Both the position numbers and the translations under genes were made by a program. 64,000 nucleotides of DNA from positions 5,787,412 to 5,851,411 of the forward strand of contig NC_087385.1 in NCBI RefSeq assembly GCF_963675165.1. The letters are read 5' to 3'. Shown here piece after piece: positions 23,001 to 36,610 of the stretch (the stretch's first letter is position 1; every line of letters starts with the position of its first letter). Source of the stretch: Halichondria panicea (lineage: Eukaryota > Porifera > Demospongiae > Suberitida > Halichondriidae). The notes under the pieces were generated by a model. It saw nothing but the letters and a program-made list of their open reading frames with translations. It had not been told where the DNA came from and did not search any database.

Positions 23001-26000
23001 CACTAAGCAGGGGAACACGGTAGCTAGGAAGAGGAAAAATAAGTCAAAAAAGGTGAGAGAAGAACATCAAACGTGTCATTGGTTCAAGTCAGTAAAATAA
23101 TACATACTTAGCAGCTACGTGGTTCTCCTGTGGATTCATAATAAGTATGAGAGCTAGCTGATTAATATATTCACCAGATATGGGATATACATGTACGTAT
23201 GTACGTGCATATATGGTTGCATAGATACTGGGATTTAGATTAGCGTACCGTGCATGATGCTGTAATCAGCTTATACCACTATTGTTTGCAGCAAGCCCGA
23301 GTTCACTGACCATAAGCGATCTTTGTTTGTTTGTTTTGCTCGTGTTAGGCCGCATAATGAGAGCATTGTTTGAGAAGACAGTGCCTTGTGTGTAAACAAC
23401 TTGAGAGCTGTTACAGTTGCTTATTAAATGTGTCTGCCACTCAATGGCATATAAAGTTGTTGTAAACTGAAGAATAAAGAGAAGTCTAATTCAATTGATA
23501 TGGTCAACTTTAGAGTCTGATGTGTTCTGTGAAGCCAGTGTGTAGATACTGTTGTTAGCGACGGTTACTTAATTAACGCCTGAGCTTTAGCTGTGTGTCT
23601 CATCCGTGGGAGGTCCTGACTAGTCAACATTCTCACAGTTTTATGGCTTGATTACCCCCAGTGTAGTTTTTCTGTACGCCTTTATTTCAGCAGTAAAATA
23701 ACTAACTTTGTCATTTTGACCATTCCCTTGGACTTGTAATGTGTCAATGTAGCTTTGAAGCATTGGTCTTATGCTTGCAGTCGATCTCGTTCGTTCTATT
23801 ACAGAAAAATCGGCCTGGGAACGAGGCTACTGTGCTGTATGCATGTAGCTTGCACGTACGTAGCTGCAGTTTTTTTGCATTGTGTGTATTCCTTGCATTA
23901 TTAACTAGGTCCCATGGTAGAATCCCCACCACCACCTGGTTTACTAGTAACTGCTACGTAGTAGCTGTAGTACCACATCCTCTACAGCCAGCTGCAGCCC
24001 ACCCTCACACGGCTACACCTGCACCCCTGTGGCAGCTTGCACCAATGTTGACGTTTGTTGAAAGGTTGCTGTTTCTTATTTCAGTATGTGGTGTGGGTAG
24101 CCAACCAAACAAATGGTGGTTTAGGTTGCTATGAGACCCTTGTAGTGTAATGCTATTAGCTGTAGATGAAAAAGGTAAATAGTTTTATTATCTAATATTG
24201 TTACAGTACATGTACGTAGGTACGTATCTAAGCTCTGACATCATTTGGTGCCATAGTGTGTCATGCGAGTATCCTAGTAGCTGTGAACAGTAGGAGTGAA
24301 CTACATCACTTACGAGAGGACAAAAGTTTAAAGGTCACATTTTCGGTAAATTCTAATTATGTTTGGCTCTCTAGACACAACACCTAAGAAGACACTTGTG
24401 TACAGTTACACGGTTTAGACAAAATAAACAGTGAAGATCATGTAAAAGCATTGGTCTATTTAGCAAACTTATAGGTAGCAATTATCGAACCATAGGATCA
24501 TAGAACCCAACATTAAATCACACACCTGCAGGTGTGGCTGCATGGAGCTTATTATATATAGTGTTTGTTAGCCTCAAAACTTGCAGCTTTCTCGGCATGG
24601 ATCGACGCTTTTAAGTTTAACTGCAACTGCTGCAACTGTTGTGGAGATGTAAAACGCCATGCAGCAGATTTTTCCTCTATCGTGCATGTGATACTTTAAG
24701 TGATGCTCATGCATGTGAGGTAATGCATATGTTTTCTGAATCATAATATGATCTCTCTTTAATTCAAATTCTAAACCAAAGCAACAGACTCCACTAAGAA
24801 GCCTCTCAAATTGCATCCTAGAACACTCGAGATTGTATCGACTTCTCTCTTCTCTTTGTGATCACTCAGCCGTGAAAGAAGATAGGGCCGTTTATGTCAT
24901 TAGGCGGCCAATCACCAGCTGGGGGGGGGGTTGTTGTCGAACCCCCCACACATTCGGAACTGTGTGATCATTTCATGACCTGAAGAACATGATACAAGTG
25001 TGTGCTCGTTGTGTTAGAGAGACACACCAGAAATTATTAGCATTTCTGCGACTCAAGTTTCCCGGCGACTTACCTGTTTTTGTTTTAATGTGGTTATATG
25101 GATTACAGATTGTCTCGGCACAATTCTTTTTCTATGCATCTATGCATTATGTTGTTTTCGAAATTACTTTGCTGCCTATCTTAAATAGAGCCAGGTTTTA
25201 TTCCCACGTCTGAGTCTGTGTTGTGGTCAGGCTTGTGCGATGACCATGCAGTCTAATATGCATTTAGGGACATACACATCACGCAGGAATAGCTCTATTG
25301 AAGCTCACCTCCTTAAGCAGATCATCTGTCTACTTTTATGGCGTTTGCTATGCATAGATTCCTTTTTGATACATTAAAGGAAGTGCTTTTTTGGATAGTA
25401 AAAATAATAAGGATTTTGTGTTGTGTGTTGTATAAAATGATGGCCATCAATCTGGTATTTTTGTATTTTCGTCCCTAGCACCCCGTAAAATTAACACTAA
25501 CCTTTACATTAGCAGACACTGATCACCAGACATATTACTGCATACTGCAAAATTGTTATTGCAATGAATACTGCAAGAATCGTACAAATCACTTCCCTTT
25601 TGTGTTTAACTGTTTGATGCATAATCAGAATTAAAATCCAAACTTCTAAGGCGCGTATACTAGGAAAATATTAAGTTTTATTTCTCTCTCTGAAACCCAT
25701 ATGAAGGCTTTGTGCCGTGCAGTCATTATCTTGCATGCTTCTATTGTGGGGCAGCTGTTTTGTTAGAGTGTGCCTTCTATACCTGTGTGTTGTAAATATT
25801 GCATTTGTAGGGTCAGTGAGCAGCCACTTCCACAAATGTGGTTTACTGGTTGCTTCCCCTATTATTTGGTTTGTATATGGTCGACCCTAAGGTCACGATA
25901 TTTTCAACTGTTGTGCAGAATTATACGAACAACAAAACGTTCAGTGCTAAGCAATGTTTTAGTTTTAGTTCAGCTCGTGGATATATGTTCGTGATTGCGT

Positions 26001-28831
26001 GCTTCATTTGTGGTAAAATATTCGTAGTCAGGGATGCAACCACAAAAACCACAATTGTGTTTCCTCCTAATTACCTGCTATACGATAAGTACGTAACTGG
26101 TAGTCATGCATGCAGTTAATACTATAATATGTACGGAGATTGAGGGAGTAGGTCCTACTAAAACAAATGGAGGACAGTGTGCTTTTGCTTTTTGGCTGTG
26201 GTTTTGAAAACACACTACGTTTGTATAGTTAATTAACACACTGAAATCTAATGCATATGTCCTCTTATTATAATCTCAAAATTGCATCTTTTTACTTAGG
26301 ATATTGATATTGAAATACGTATACGAACATGTGAGAGCATAAATATGTTCTGGCTATAGCTTAAATTGTCTCGTGCGCTCGTAGCAGCTGTCTGCAGAAG
26401 GAAAAAATAGTTTAAAAATAATGTGTGGAAAATATGCGTCTTCATTCGTTGATGTTTGTGTTCAAGCAAATACGATGCTGCAACATTTAAAGGGAGTCTC
26501 TGCTTTCCCTCATCAGATTCAAAATCACAATCAGCTACTTGATCTTGTATTAATTAGCGTACGGTTAATTGTGTGATGTATACAAGTTAATTAAGATGGT
26601 TATCAGGTTTTCGTACGTACGTAGTTCTAGCTGTATACAATTTAACTCTGCTTGTTTTAAGGAATCTAATATTTCATATCTAATTATCTGTGGTGTAGCT
26701 CAAGTGCTACCGTTTCTGCTTCACAGTTCATTACCTCAGTAACAACTGATATTACCTTATCATTCACCATCTACAGTGGGCTGTAATGTATCTGTATACA
26801 ACGGGTCTCAGCTGATCTGTGGTGTAGAAATATTGGGCTGTGGTTTGATGAGCATTTAGATAAGAGTCCAAAACACTGTTGCTATGTACCTTGCAAAAAT
26901 GTCCGACTCTTTCATGAAGAGTGAACAATTCAGTCATCGTCTAATAAAGTTTGCAATACAACCACATTATATATCTTTGTCTCGACAGGATGACCTGCTA
27001 AGTGTGGATTCTGATTTGATCAGATGTTTGTCCCAGCCAACTGCAATTTCCTTATTTCTTTAAAGTGTCTGGACATTAATTTAATTGACTTAATTAGTCT
27101 GTTTTTTAGAGACTGAGAGAATCTTTCGATGACAATGTTATAGAGAAATGTTGGGTGGAATTAATTATTATTCTTAGCGCATTATTAGAACATGCACCTG
27201 TACCTGTTTAGCTACGTACGTAGTAGACTTAGTTATACGTATATACGTAACTCTATCTTTTTGTTTTGGATAATCGGTTCAACGACCTAGGTCATGTAAC
27301 ATTAACCACATATCGATAATCACTTGGCAGCAAGTTGCGAATGGCATTCATCAATACAAGTAGGCCTGGCCTTTGTCGTGTCCATCCAATACTGTATAAA
27401 CTTTCAGCGGTCTCCTATTGGACTGTGATGTGTCATAGAGAGCGTATCAATTTTCTCAGCTGTAGGTAATCGATGGATTTTTATACCTGTTAAACAAGTG
27501 TGGGTGTGTGTTTGTGTGTGGTGATGGAGCTGTGTGAGTGAATGTGATACGGCTCACTCACGCACCATGTTGGCGGCATAAGTGCCCTGAGGAATGTACG
27601 AGAACGAGGTAAACACTCGTCGACACGTACTCCCTCACATCTCCCGGCAGTCATGTGACTTGACTACCGCACGTACAAGTGGCATTTTCTCCTCTAAATT
27701 TGTGTATATCGAATGTACGATATTATTAACTTTCAGAGTGTTACTATAATTATAGGTCTTAATTTATCACACACTAGAGAAAAGATACATAGCCTCAATT
27801 AATCACAATTATAATGTTTATGGCTTTTAACCTCACTCGCGAAAAATGTAGCTGCCACTGTGCTGCATGTAGAAGCTCCACCCACCCATCACTTCACAGA
27901 GAAGCCTTGTCGCTTGACCACAGTCTCTGGTGTAGGACTTCTCGGCTGACCACAGAACTGCCCTCACTCCTATACACTAGCTCCTCACTCTGGCTTCACC
28001 CACTCCTACTGCCGGCCTGACCAGCACTGTGTTTGGTATCCGTTTGATCTTCGCCTGCAACCTTGCCTGGGGCATTTTACAAAGGGGACTAATTACACGT
28101 TCTCACACTCCTACTGTTGAGTCCTGCTGCTTTGTTTGAAATTCAAATTTTTATTTTTAATACTGAATATTTTCTGGTTTTGCATGTTTGTGTGGAATGT
28201 AGGTTGCTCACTGAAGCATAGATCCTCCTGTACCTGAGTGCATTTTTGTGTGCACTTGCTAATGTCCCAAAGGACCTTGTACCTAATAATGTCTGATTTG
28301 TCTCGCCTATAACCATTTGAAGCATTTTAGGGAGAGCTTTTTCAAATACCGTTTCTGCTTGAGCTCAATTGCAGCTTTGTTGAATCTGAATTTGGAGGTT
28401 TCTTTAGTATATGGCTGTACAGTTTAATGACGTTGTTGGAAGGACTCACTCAAGGGTCACTTGGCCTTAGCTACCTCTGGTACTTTCACTGTAACTCTTA
28501 TTTCCTTGCCCTTAACCTTTTTTCGAGAATTAGTTGATTTCTCATAAACAGTCCTCACAGTATGTATGGGTGCTTTCCAGGAGTAAACTAATCAATACTC
28601 CTTGTGCTTCCCATTAAGTGGTTAGCTCTTACAAGTGCTTGAGGTGAAATTGTGTAGCATAAGTATATGCACATGTGCCATCACTTGTGTGTTATAGTGT
28701 GTACTAATTAACTGCATGTAATTAACTGTGGGTAAATTATCCTTAATTGTCATTGTATGTACACTTACACTAAGTAGGCTAATGGTGTTCTTTTCTCTCT
28801 TCAGAATAATGCTGATGAAGCAAAGGACTAA
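17046..28831 (+). CDS. TMX1: Thioredoxin-related transmembrane protein (TMX1-like), eight exons
   Basis: Exons 17046..17185, 17618..17742, 17901..17946, 18259..18387, 18645..18792, 22717..22831, 22967..23052 and a short last exon 28805..28831 all agree in phase. The protein has a signal peptide (LAFIWLWLGSLSLARSG), a thioredoxin domain with the active site FYAPWCPACQQF (CPAC is the TMX1 variant of CGHC), the cis-Pro loop VTHLPSIFHIREGEVRVYP, and a single TM helix (TYAVFIVIAVATIVVGLVLG). A juxtamembrane CC and a short basic cytosolic tail (RKRKNKSKK, then NNADEAKD) follow. TMX1 is an ER-membrane oxidoreductase acting on membrane-bound client proteins. Introns 5 and 7 are 3.9 and 5.75 kb, long for this window. 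The final 8-codon exon is the least certain part; otherwise the frame would end in intron 7. Confidence 0.82.
17290..17406. repeat. Short tandem repeat in TMX1 intron 1 (3 degenerate copies)
   Basis: The word TAAAGGATCACCATACTTA (third copy TAAAGGGTCACCATACTTA) occurs three times at about 50-bp spacing, twice preceded by the same GG. This is a local duplication within the intron. Confidence 0.75.
18793..22716. other. 3.9-kb TMX1 intron without recognised genes
   Basis: The sequence between TMX1 exons 5 and 6 is AT-rich, with only short open frames that show no family signature. A TACCGTATTACTCGACACTT word near 20527 resembles the terminal repeats of the MITE at 7.9 kb. Confidence 0.4.
23053..28804. 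other. 5.75-kb TMX1 terminal intron without recognised genes
   Basis: Open frames up to 131 codons (23739-24134, +) occur but have no recognisable domains, no consistent splice partners and composition like the surroundings. A GC-richer stretch at 27840-28080 contains a 68-codon frame of no known family. Nothing else is supported. Confidence 0.4.
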
Positions 28832-31626
28832 CTCATCACCATGGAAACTGTTAGTCAACTAGTAGCTATACATATATTTTTTTGAAGATTACATGAACTG
28901 AATTTGATTGAGTTACTTTATTTGAATTGTGCTGTAACAGTTATTGTTTACAATGAAAAAGTTCGAGCCCGAGGGATGAGGGACACTATAACCATAGATA
29001 CCGAATGGCCACGTACTAACTATTACTTAATAATAATATGTTCTTGGTTGTTACTCAACGTACATGCATGTACATGTATGTGCTGAAGGCTATTTATAAT
29101 TATGTTGCATGCTAAATTGCTCGCTCAGAATGCAATGTCGACACACATTGTCGTTCTAGTGCCCTCTTTCTTCCTACCATGTTTGCATACTTTCATAGGC
29201 AGCTAGCTAACACAATCATCATGAAGCCTTCATAGTCAGGCACTCACTGAATCTACTCCTGCCTCGCTTCTCATAAGAGCAGTATGAGAGGACATGTCGT
29301 ACACTAGACATCTGTTCATAGTACGTAGTACGAGCTGATTCTTCACCACTAAATATTATGCATTATTGCTATCATTCTAAAATAATTGTGAATTAACGAA
29401 ATGCTAAATAAGGAGTTAACAAAATATTAAACAATTAATACGGTCATCTCGACTAATTTTTCACTATAATCTGTGTGTCTCTAGTCTATCAAGTTACGGT
29501 GCCTCAGGTGTCCGGAATAGAGATGTGTCAAATGTAAGCACAATGAGCATTGAAAGCCAATGACAAGTACTAAAACGATTTTTCCAAGAAAATCTCGGTA
29601 TTGAAAGAGGGCCTATGTTGGATGTGGGTACACACCGTAGTGTTGTTTTGGTGTAGCTGTGATGGAGAAGGGTATTCAGTAACCAGAGCACTGTGAAGTT
29701 AGTTGCGTGAATGTTTCAGTGATATAATTATATAGAAGAGTGAGCGTTCTCAGTCTTTTTTTTATCGGGAAGTGCCATGGTCCGATTCCCACTTTCCAAT
29801 ATTGTTCCAGCTAGGTTCTTCATTTCATTGCCTTTCTAGGATCTTGTTGACCTATATAGCTGATTTCATATTCATTGAGCAATAAACACATAGTATTGAA
29901 CAAAAGATATCCACTGTTTAATCTAGTGGGGAATGCACAGTAAACTGTAACTGTGAATAGCTGTAGGTCCAATGAATGCTATTACTGGCAGACAGTTTGC
30001 TGTGCCTCTAAAGAATCGATTGACCTTTGGAGTAAATTGTTTGTTGGCTGTGCATGTATGTATGTTGGAGTCGTATAGCATGCGTTTGTTTTAACATTTT
30101 TATTTGGCTAATTACGGCCAATTAAAGTATCTTCCATAATAACTATTAATTATGTAAACACATGTTTCAGTATCCAAGTTAGTACTACTTTTATGTTGTT
30201 TTTATGTTGTTTTTTGCTTACAAACACGCCAGGAGTGTTCCTGACAACACATATGATTATTTAAAGAATGGACGTTGACCAGAAAAGGACCGAACGAGTT
30301 CCCTTTAGTGGCAGTGTTCACATCTTTAATCACTTAAAATGATTGATATTTGTCAGCTTCAAGAATTATCTCAGCCCATTATTCCCAGGCTCAAATTACA
30401 CCAACACAAACAGTGCATAGCTTTGCTCGTTGTATTTTATGCTGTGCTGGAATGCACAATAATTGTTTTTGCCCACAATGTGTCAATAGCGAAGCTCTCA
30501 CCCTCCCCCACAGATCAAAGTGTGCTCAGTAATTAAGTGAATACTTGAGTAAAGCACCAAATTTGCCACATGAAAGCATTTGGCCTAGAGATCTCCGTCT
30601 CTTTGTGCAAGGTATTAAGTAAGGAAATCAGTTGCATCCATTTTTGTAGCATAAATAGTAAGTGTTATAATTAAATTAATTTAAGAACATTAGCTGATAA
30701 GTACTTGCATGCGGCCATGCCAATTTTACTATAGCTATTTTTGTGCAGTATGATTTTGTGCTTATAAGAAAAGTTTCCATGCTGGGGGGTAAGTGCTGCA
30801 TGTTAATAGCTTCAATGATTGTTTATGGTCTCCTATGAATGCAATTATCTTAATAACATTACTTTGCCCTGAACATGAATACACTGCATTATTCACACAT
30901 GGTGCATTTCTCTTGGAATGATTCTGCTCAGTTGCATGTATTAATCAGTGGCCACTTTTGCAAACACGCCTCTCTTCTGATCACCTGCACTACTGTCATG
31001 CAAAGATACTGATGCGAGGTGCGATTCATTGCACTGCTTTAGTCCAAAACCGCTAACAACGGTTGCAGTCTCTCCTATACCACTATATACTAAAGTGACG
31101 ATTGCCATCAAATCAGCAGTGCAGTGGAGATAAAAATCTTCACTTAAATTCTTTTGCTCTCTAGATACGTTTTGAGCATGGGATTAAAGTAAGTTCCAAG
31201 TAATGCGTTTCTTTAATTTTTATTGATCTCCTTGATCCTTCACCATTTGCAGTTACACTATAATTAGATCTACTTGAACACAGTGTGTGTGTGTGTGTAG
31301 GAGTTGCATGTACTCAGGTTTCAAACAGCTATGATTACTGGCTTGATAGCAAATCAAATGTAAGTAACACCAATGATACTTAATGATCATGCACAAGAAT
31401 TCTAGTGGTAGAAAAGTCTTCCTGTCGGCAGTAGTGGCAGTAGATACCACAACAAGGTGTACGTGCAGCACTAAGTGGGTGAATATACCACAACGCTTGT
31501 AGAATCCGGACAACTGCTCAGTAGCTGCATCCCACACACTAAGAAATGCACATATAGCTGTATATAAAAGTAGCTATTTGTCAATGTTAGCTTAGAAAAG
31601 TTAGCTTACTTCTTTCACTGTTCACA
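28832..31626. other. Long gene-free region upstream of the SIX gene
   Basis: 2.8 kb without a supportable exon on either strand, including a (TG)n run near 31282-31298. In a window with gene spacing of a few hundred bases this is a large gap, and it could carry regulatory DNA of the homeobox gene. No element could be defined by eye. Confidence 0.4.
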
Positions 31627-34517
31627 ATGCAGTGTTTGTCTTTTGCTAGGAACATAATGAACGGATACCAGCTATCAGCAGCCATGATTCCCTACAGTGC
31701 CTATGGACTCTCTCAAGAACAAGTTGCTTGTGTCTGTGATGTACTGCAGCAAAGCGGCAATATTGAAAGACTAGCAAGGTTCCTTTGGAGCTTGCCAGCC
31801 TGCGAGCAGATCCAGAAGAATGAGAGCGTTTTAAAAGCAAAAGCACTCATTGCTTTCCACCAAGGTAGCTTCCAAGAGTTGTACAGAATAATCGAAAGCA
31901 ACTCTTTCTTGCCCGAATCTCATCCTCGAATGCAACAGCTCTGGCTGCAAGCTCACTACATAGAGGCTGAACGCCTACGTGGAAAGCCACTAGGTGCTGT
32001 TGGCAAGTACAGAATCAGGAGAAAGTTTCCTCTGCCTAGGACAATCTGGGATGGAGAAGAGACCAGCTACTGCTTCAAAGAGAAGTCAAGAGTGATCCTG
32101 AGGAACTGGTACACCTCCAATCCCTACCCAAGCCCAAGAGAGAAGCGTCAACTTGCAGAGCAGACAGGTCTAACTACCACCCAGGTCAGCAACTGGTTCA
32201 AGAACAGGAGACAGAGAGACAGAGCCTCCGAGACCAAACCGTAAGTAATGAGCTTAGACATGTTCTATATAGTTGCTAGTTTTCACTTCAGACATAAGCC
32301 GTTGCATTGTATGTGGCTGCTGGTATATTATTGTTAATTTACAGCATGCAAAGGTTGTGGTCAAAAGTAATATTTAATTGATGAGAGGTGATGGCTGGTT
32401 TACCACAATAACACTGAATAGATGGTGGTCTGCATGTGAACCCATACAGACCATGAAGGCTTCTTGGTCTAACAAACCGTCATAAACCAGCTACTTCTAG
32501 ATCTATATGCCTGTGATTTAATCCTAAAATCGATCAGCTGAGATATTAGATATACTAGCTACCTGCAGGTATTTAGTAGTATCACTTACAAAGTTGACAG
32601 CCTAATCAATTGGATTTAATATCGAATGAAACTTGACCCAAGCGGCATCATTTGTTTTGTAAGGTGAAACCAAGCTCAAATGTCTGCTAAAGTTATCCTT
32701 GACAGTATTCACTCTTACAGGCCATGTGCATAGAGATACCTTCTACGGCATGATGAATAGCCTCATGCTGCTAATTTAATTTTGAGGTATGATGTGTTAC
32801 GCATACAAAGCCCATACGCATGCATGTCTTTGTGAATACTTGCAGCATGTTGCTATCTCTAGGGTAGCTGTGAAGCAGATGTTTATGGAACGCACCATGA
32901 CTTTTAATGGCCTATTGCATGGTTGAGTTAGTTTCTCAAAGCCTGGTAGTATGTTGTTTGTCACCAATGTTCTTTTATAGTGAGTATAGAACTTAACAGT
33001 ATGTGATTTTCCAACGTCAAAAATAAACATCACAGCCTTTGTCTCATAATAATGTGGTAATGACCCGTTGTGCTAGAATTAATTGCTGCAATCTGTCCAA
33101 GCAACAACTCTGACATCATGTCAAAACACAACACTTAAAAAGTCTCTAACAACTCTTATTGTAATACCATGATTGAAATGCAATTGCTAGCCTTGATGCC
33201 CACTTTAATTCTAGGTATGCACACTTTAAAATGGTGATGGTGTAGCTGACAATGCAATTTTTGCTTGGAGATAGCGGAACTTGTCTCAATTTGTAGTCTG
33301 TTAGTCTATAGTATAATGGCGTCCAAACTTTCCGTGGAATTACTTCAGATAATTGTGTGTCTAAGTGTGTCTGGAATGCCTTATCATAATGCCGTGTGTC
33401 ATCCTCCACTTTGTTCAACCACATGTTTCCTCAACCCCTACACTAAGCCTCTCCCACACGAGCAGGTGCCCACTAATGCATACTGTGTCAATAATCGCTT
33501 GATATCACTGTTTTGATGAGACCAAAACCCAATTGAATTCTTTGTGGCTGTTATGTTACGGTTATTCGGTCATGAGTGCAATTGATAATTTGTACGGCTA
33601 TACGTCGTAAATGTTCAATGCTATGTGTGTTTGCTTGTGTAGTGTGTATGTGATTGTAGGGTATTCCATCCTCCACACTATACTCACACTCCCTTTCTTT
33701 ACCCCCACACACTTACAGAGGTCAAGGAAGTCCTAATCCTCACTCTCTAAAGGACAACGTGAAAAGGGAAGATCTGAGCCCTTCAATAGATGGTGACCTT
33801 CTCTCACCTAAAGAAGCACTATTGGCTGCCTCTGACCTCGACCCTTCAACACTCCCTGAAGACTCTACTGATTCATTATCAAGCCTTCCTAACTCACCTG
33901 GCACAGAGGGCTCGATTAGAGACTCTGAAGAATTCACAAAACTGTCTGTGTACTCTCCCACACAAGATTCCCGTCAATTTTCAATCCCTGAAGATATCGC
34001 TACTGAAGCTCAGACAGACACTTCTCTACCGAACGTACCAGACAGCAAACACTTCGGCAGCTTGAGTGAATCAGAGTACTCAGCCTCTTCCTCCACAGAG
34101 GCCAGCTATTACGCGGCCAATCCACCCTCAACTCGTGGCTATGCCTACTCCCAATCATCCATGTCTCCTAACTCTCTCATCAGCCCAGCCACTGCCTATC
34201 CTGGATTCAATCCGACTTTCTCCGGCTCTGATGGTGGAGCGATGATGATGAGTACTGGCATGTACAATCCAGCCTGTATGAGCCCCACAGCAGCATACAT
34301 GAGTCCCTACGGAACTTCAAGCAAACAGTACGCATGGCCGTCCACGCCCAATGGTGTGAACTATGGTGCCGCTTTTGGAGCCCATGATCTGATGTCATCA
34401 GGATATGCAGCTGCCTCGTATCAGCCAAACTACTCCCAAATGACACGATCTAATTATCCAACAGCTGCCTACTTCCCCTCCACACAGATGCCGGCTACAA
34501 CTAGTCCGACATGTTAA
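31627..34517 (+). CDS. SIX1/2: SIX1/2-type homeobox transcription factor, two exons
   Basis: Exons 31627..32240 and 33719..34517 join in phase 2 (CC|A gives Pro) for up to 470 aa. The SIX domain ([20 protein letters not shown] ... [20 protein letters not shown] ... [20 protein letters not shown]) is followed directly by the SIX homeodomain ([20 protein letters not shown] ... [20 protein letters not shown] ... [17 protein letters not shown]). The helix-3 core is intact, and the [11 protein letters not shown] form points to the SIX1/2 subfamily. The second exon encodes a Ser/Thr/Pro/Tyr-rich C-terminal region, probably for transactivation. The start could be any of three close Mets (31627, 31657, 31684). 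SIX1/2 acts with EYA and PAX partners in animal organ patterning; its role in this organism is not shown here. The single intron is 1.48 kb. Confidence 0.93.
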
Positions 34518-36610
34518 TAAAAGGAATTTCTGATTCCTCTCCGACCATACAATGATCAACACTCAACAGCTCAAATCCGACCCTCAACATTATAGATACT
34601 CAAAATTTCGACAATATCTTTTAATCTTATAATGAACTTCTCATTTATCTTTCAGTTTTTTTCCATGCTCCATAGATATTTTGGAATACTGTCTTATAAC
34701 TCTTCAAAGACAGTATACTTGGCAGTATGCCTCTCACTTCTAGGTTTTATTTTTGTACAGTCAGTTTATATTTAGTGATATTGTAAGTAACGCTAACCTA
34801 TACGTAACTGTTACAAAGAAATTTTTTAACTAGATTGGTCTAATTGTAATCACACGATGTAATTAGTGCATGTACTGGTTGCACTTCAAGCCTTATTACC
34901 ATGTGTGTAAAGTTAGCTACATGTAGCTTCCGAGGATATTATAAGTACAAGTGCTGTACTTCGTAGAATGCTCTAAAGGATTATATTGCGGATGTCCAAT
35001 TCAACTGCTAATAGTAGTTTCATGAGATATTTGTGTTTTGGGATCTACAATGGTGCTCAATAATTGACAAAATGCAAATTAAGTACACATCCTTTGTTGG
35101 CTACAATTAAACACCTGCTGATGAAGTACACAGCTTCACACTGACTGATTTCCAATTGCTTTTAAACCACATCACTTAGACGGCTAGATACCAACTGTAA
35201 CCCCATGCATGCATGCATGCTTCAATAATCTCTGTGGACATTGTTTTAAGCTCAATATAGTATAGTTTTGACTTAATTGCCCTTCAATTACGTATTGCAT
35301 ATAATTATTTCATCAATAATAATTGCTACTGCACATGACCAAAAATTATGACATTGTGAGTTGAGGTGCCCGAATCAACTCATCGGAACCGTGTCGGTTG
35401 ATCTAGACATCAGGACGGACGGCGGCCATGTGTGTTGAAATCTGCTGTGTGTACTTGTATAGTAACAACTCGCCTGCTTGTTCTTTTGATCATACATTTC
35501 TATACACTATTTCCTACTTGGTAACTTCCAGTCATGTTATTCACACAAGAGCAGTGATCAGGATTTGTTAATTTTGTAGCAGGAAATCTAATTTTTAGCG
35601 ATTTCATCCATTAATTTTTCTTTATACCTATAATATAGTACAGGTACTTGTTATGACTTCAGCATATGCTAAGTTCAGTTCCTCTAAAGGTCTTCCAAAT
35701 TGTGGTTAGTCAGTGGTCAAGTTTGTTGTGTTTTGTTTACTTCAGCAACTCTTAGTTGTGGACTTGTGGTAGGCAATCACAACCACTTATATAGCTGCAT
35801 GGTACTATTCCCTCTGTTTTTGTGAGAAGGTCCATGCAGTTAGAAAAGGAATCCGATATGTATAGGCTCCTGGTATACATGAAGCAATAATAGTTAAGTG
35901 CCACTTGGAATGGTTTCTCACATCCGTAATATGTACAGAAAGAACACAGTTTGAAGTCTCCTTACATACCCTTTGTCATAAAAAGTTAGCCTGGGATACG
36001 AAATGGCATTACACTAAAATGTAAATGGGCGCGTGAGAGTAAAGACACCTAAATGCACTCCTTGGCTCAATTTTGTTTTACACAAAAGTGCTTCACTCTT
36101 CCGCACTTGCAAGTCTCTTTGCTCCAATTATTCCCTTGGCAACACAACGGCTTTGTGGTCTGTTTATAGTTATCATGTCACGTCAGCTGACTGTTTCTCA
36201 CATTGAAAGCGTTGCTAGGGATCGAGCAAACATACATACACATGCCAAACTTTACCACATGTAGTTACGAATGTTGCGACATTCAGGCTGTGTGCAGGAA
36301 ATAATCTGTCTAAAATTTGGCTGGATGCCTTTGCACACACTAACACACACTTAACACTTGTCAACAAAACAGTTATCATATTACTCTCCTTACACTGCAT
36401 GGAGAGGGTCTTACATAAACCACTAATCAAACGGGTAACTAAAGAAGACATCACAGCTGATTTTGTGCTAATGAATAATTGAGGACACACACACATGCAT
36501 GTACAGTGCACAACGAGCTTTATACACGTACTGGCTTGACCAAAACGATCGAGCAACAAAGCTATATAAACACATAAAAACTAGGCAGTTAATTAAGTTT
36601 CATAGTCTCT
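34518..36610. other. Gene-free region 3' of SIX1/2
   Basis: About 2.1 kb between the SIX stop codon and the end of the convergent DUF202 gene. It is AT-rich with a (GCAT)n run near 35203-35220. No exon with splice and frame support was found. Confidence 0.45.

Noticed and set aside
23739-24134. 131-codon plus-strand frame in TMX1 intron 7
   Set aside because: No domain, hydrophobic and Cys-rich chance composition, no plausible partner exons.
27814-28020. 68-codon frame in a GC-richer patch
   Set aside because: No recognisable motif and no splice partners; could be a non-coding transcript but there is no evidence.
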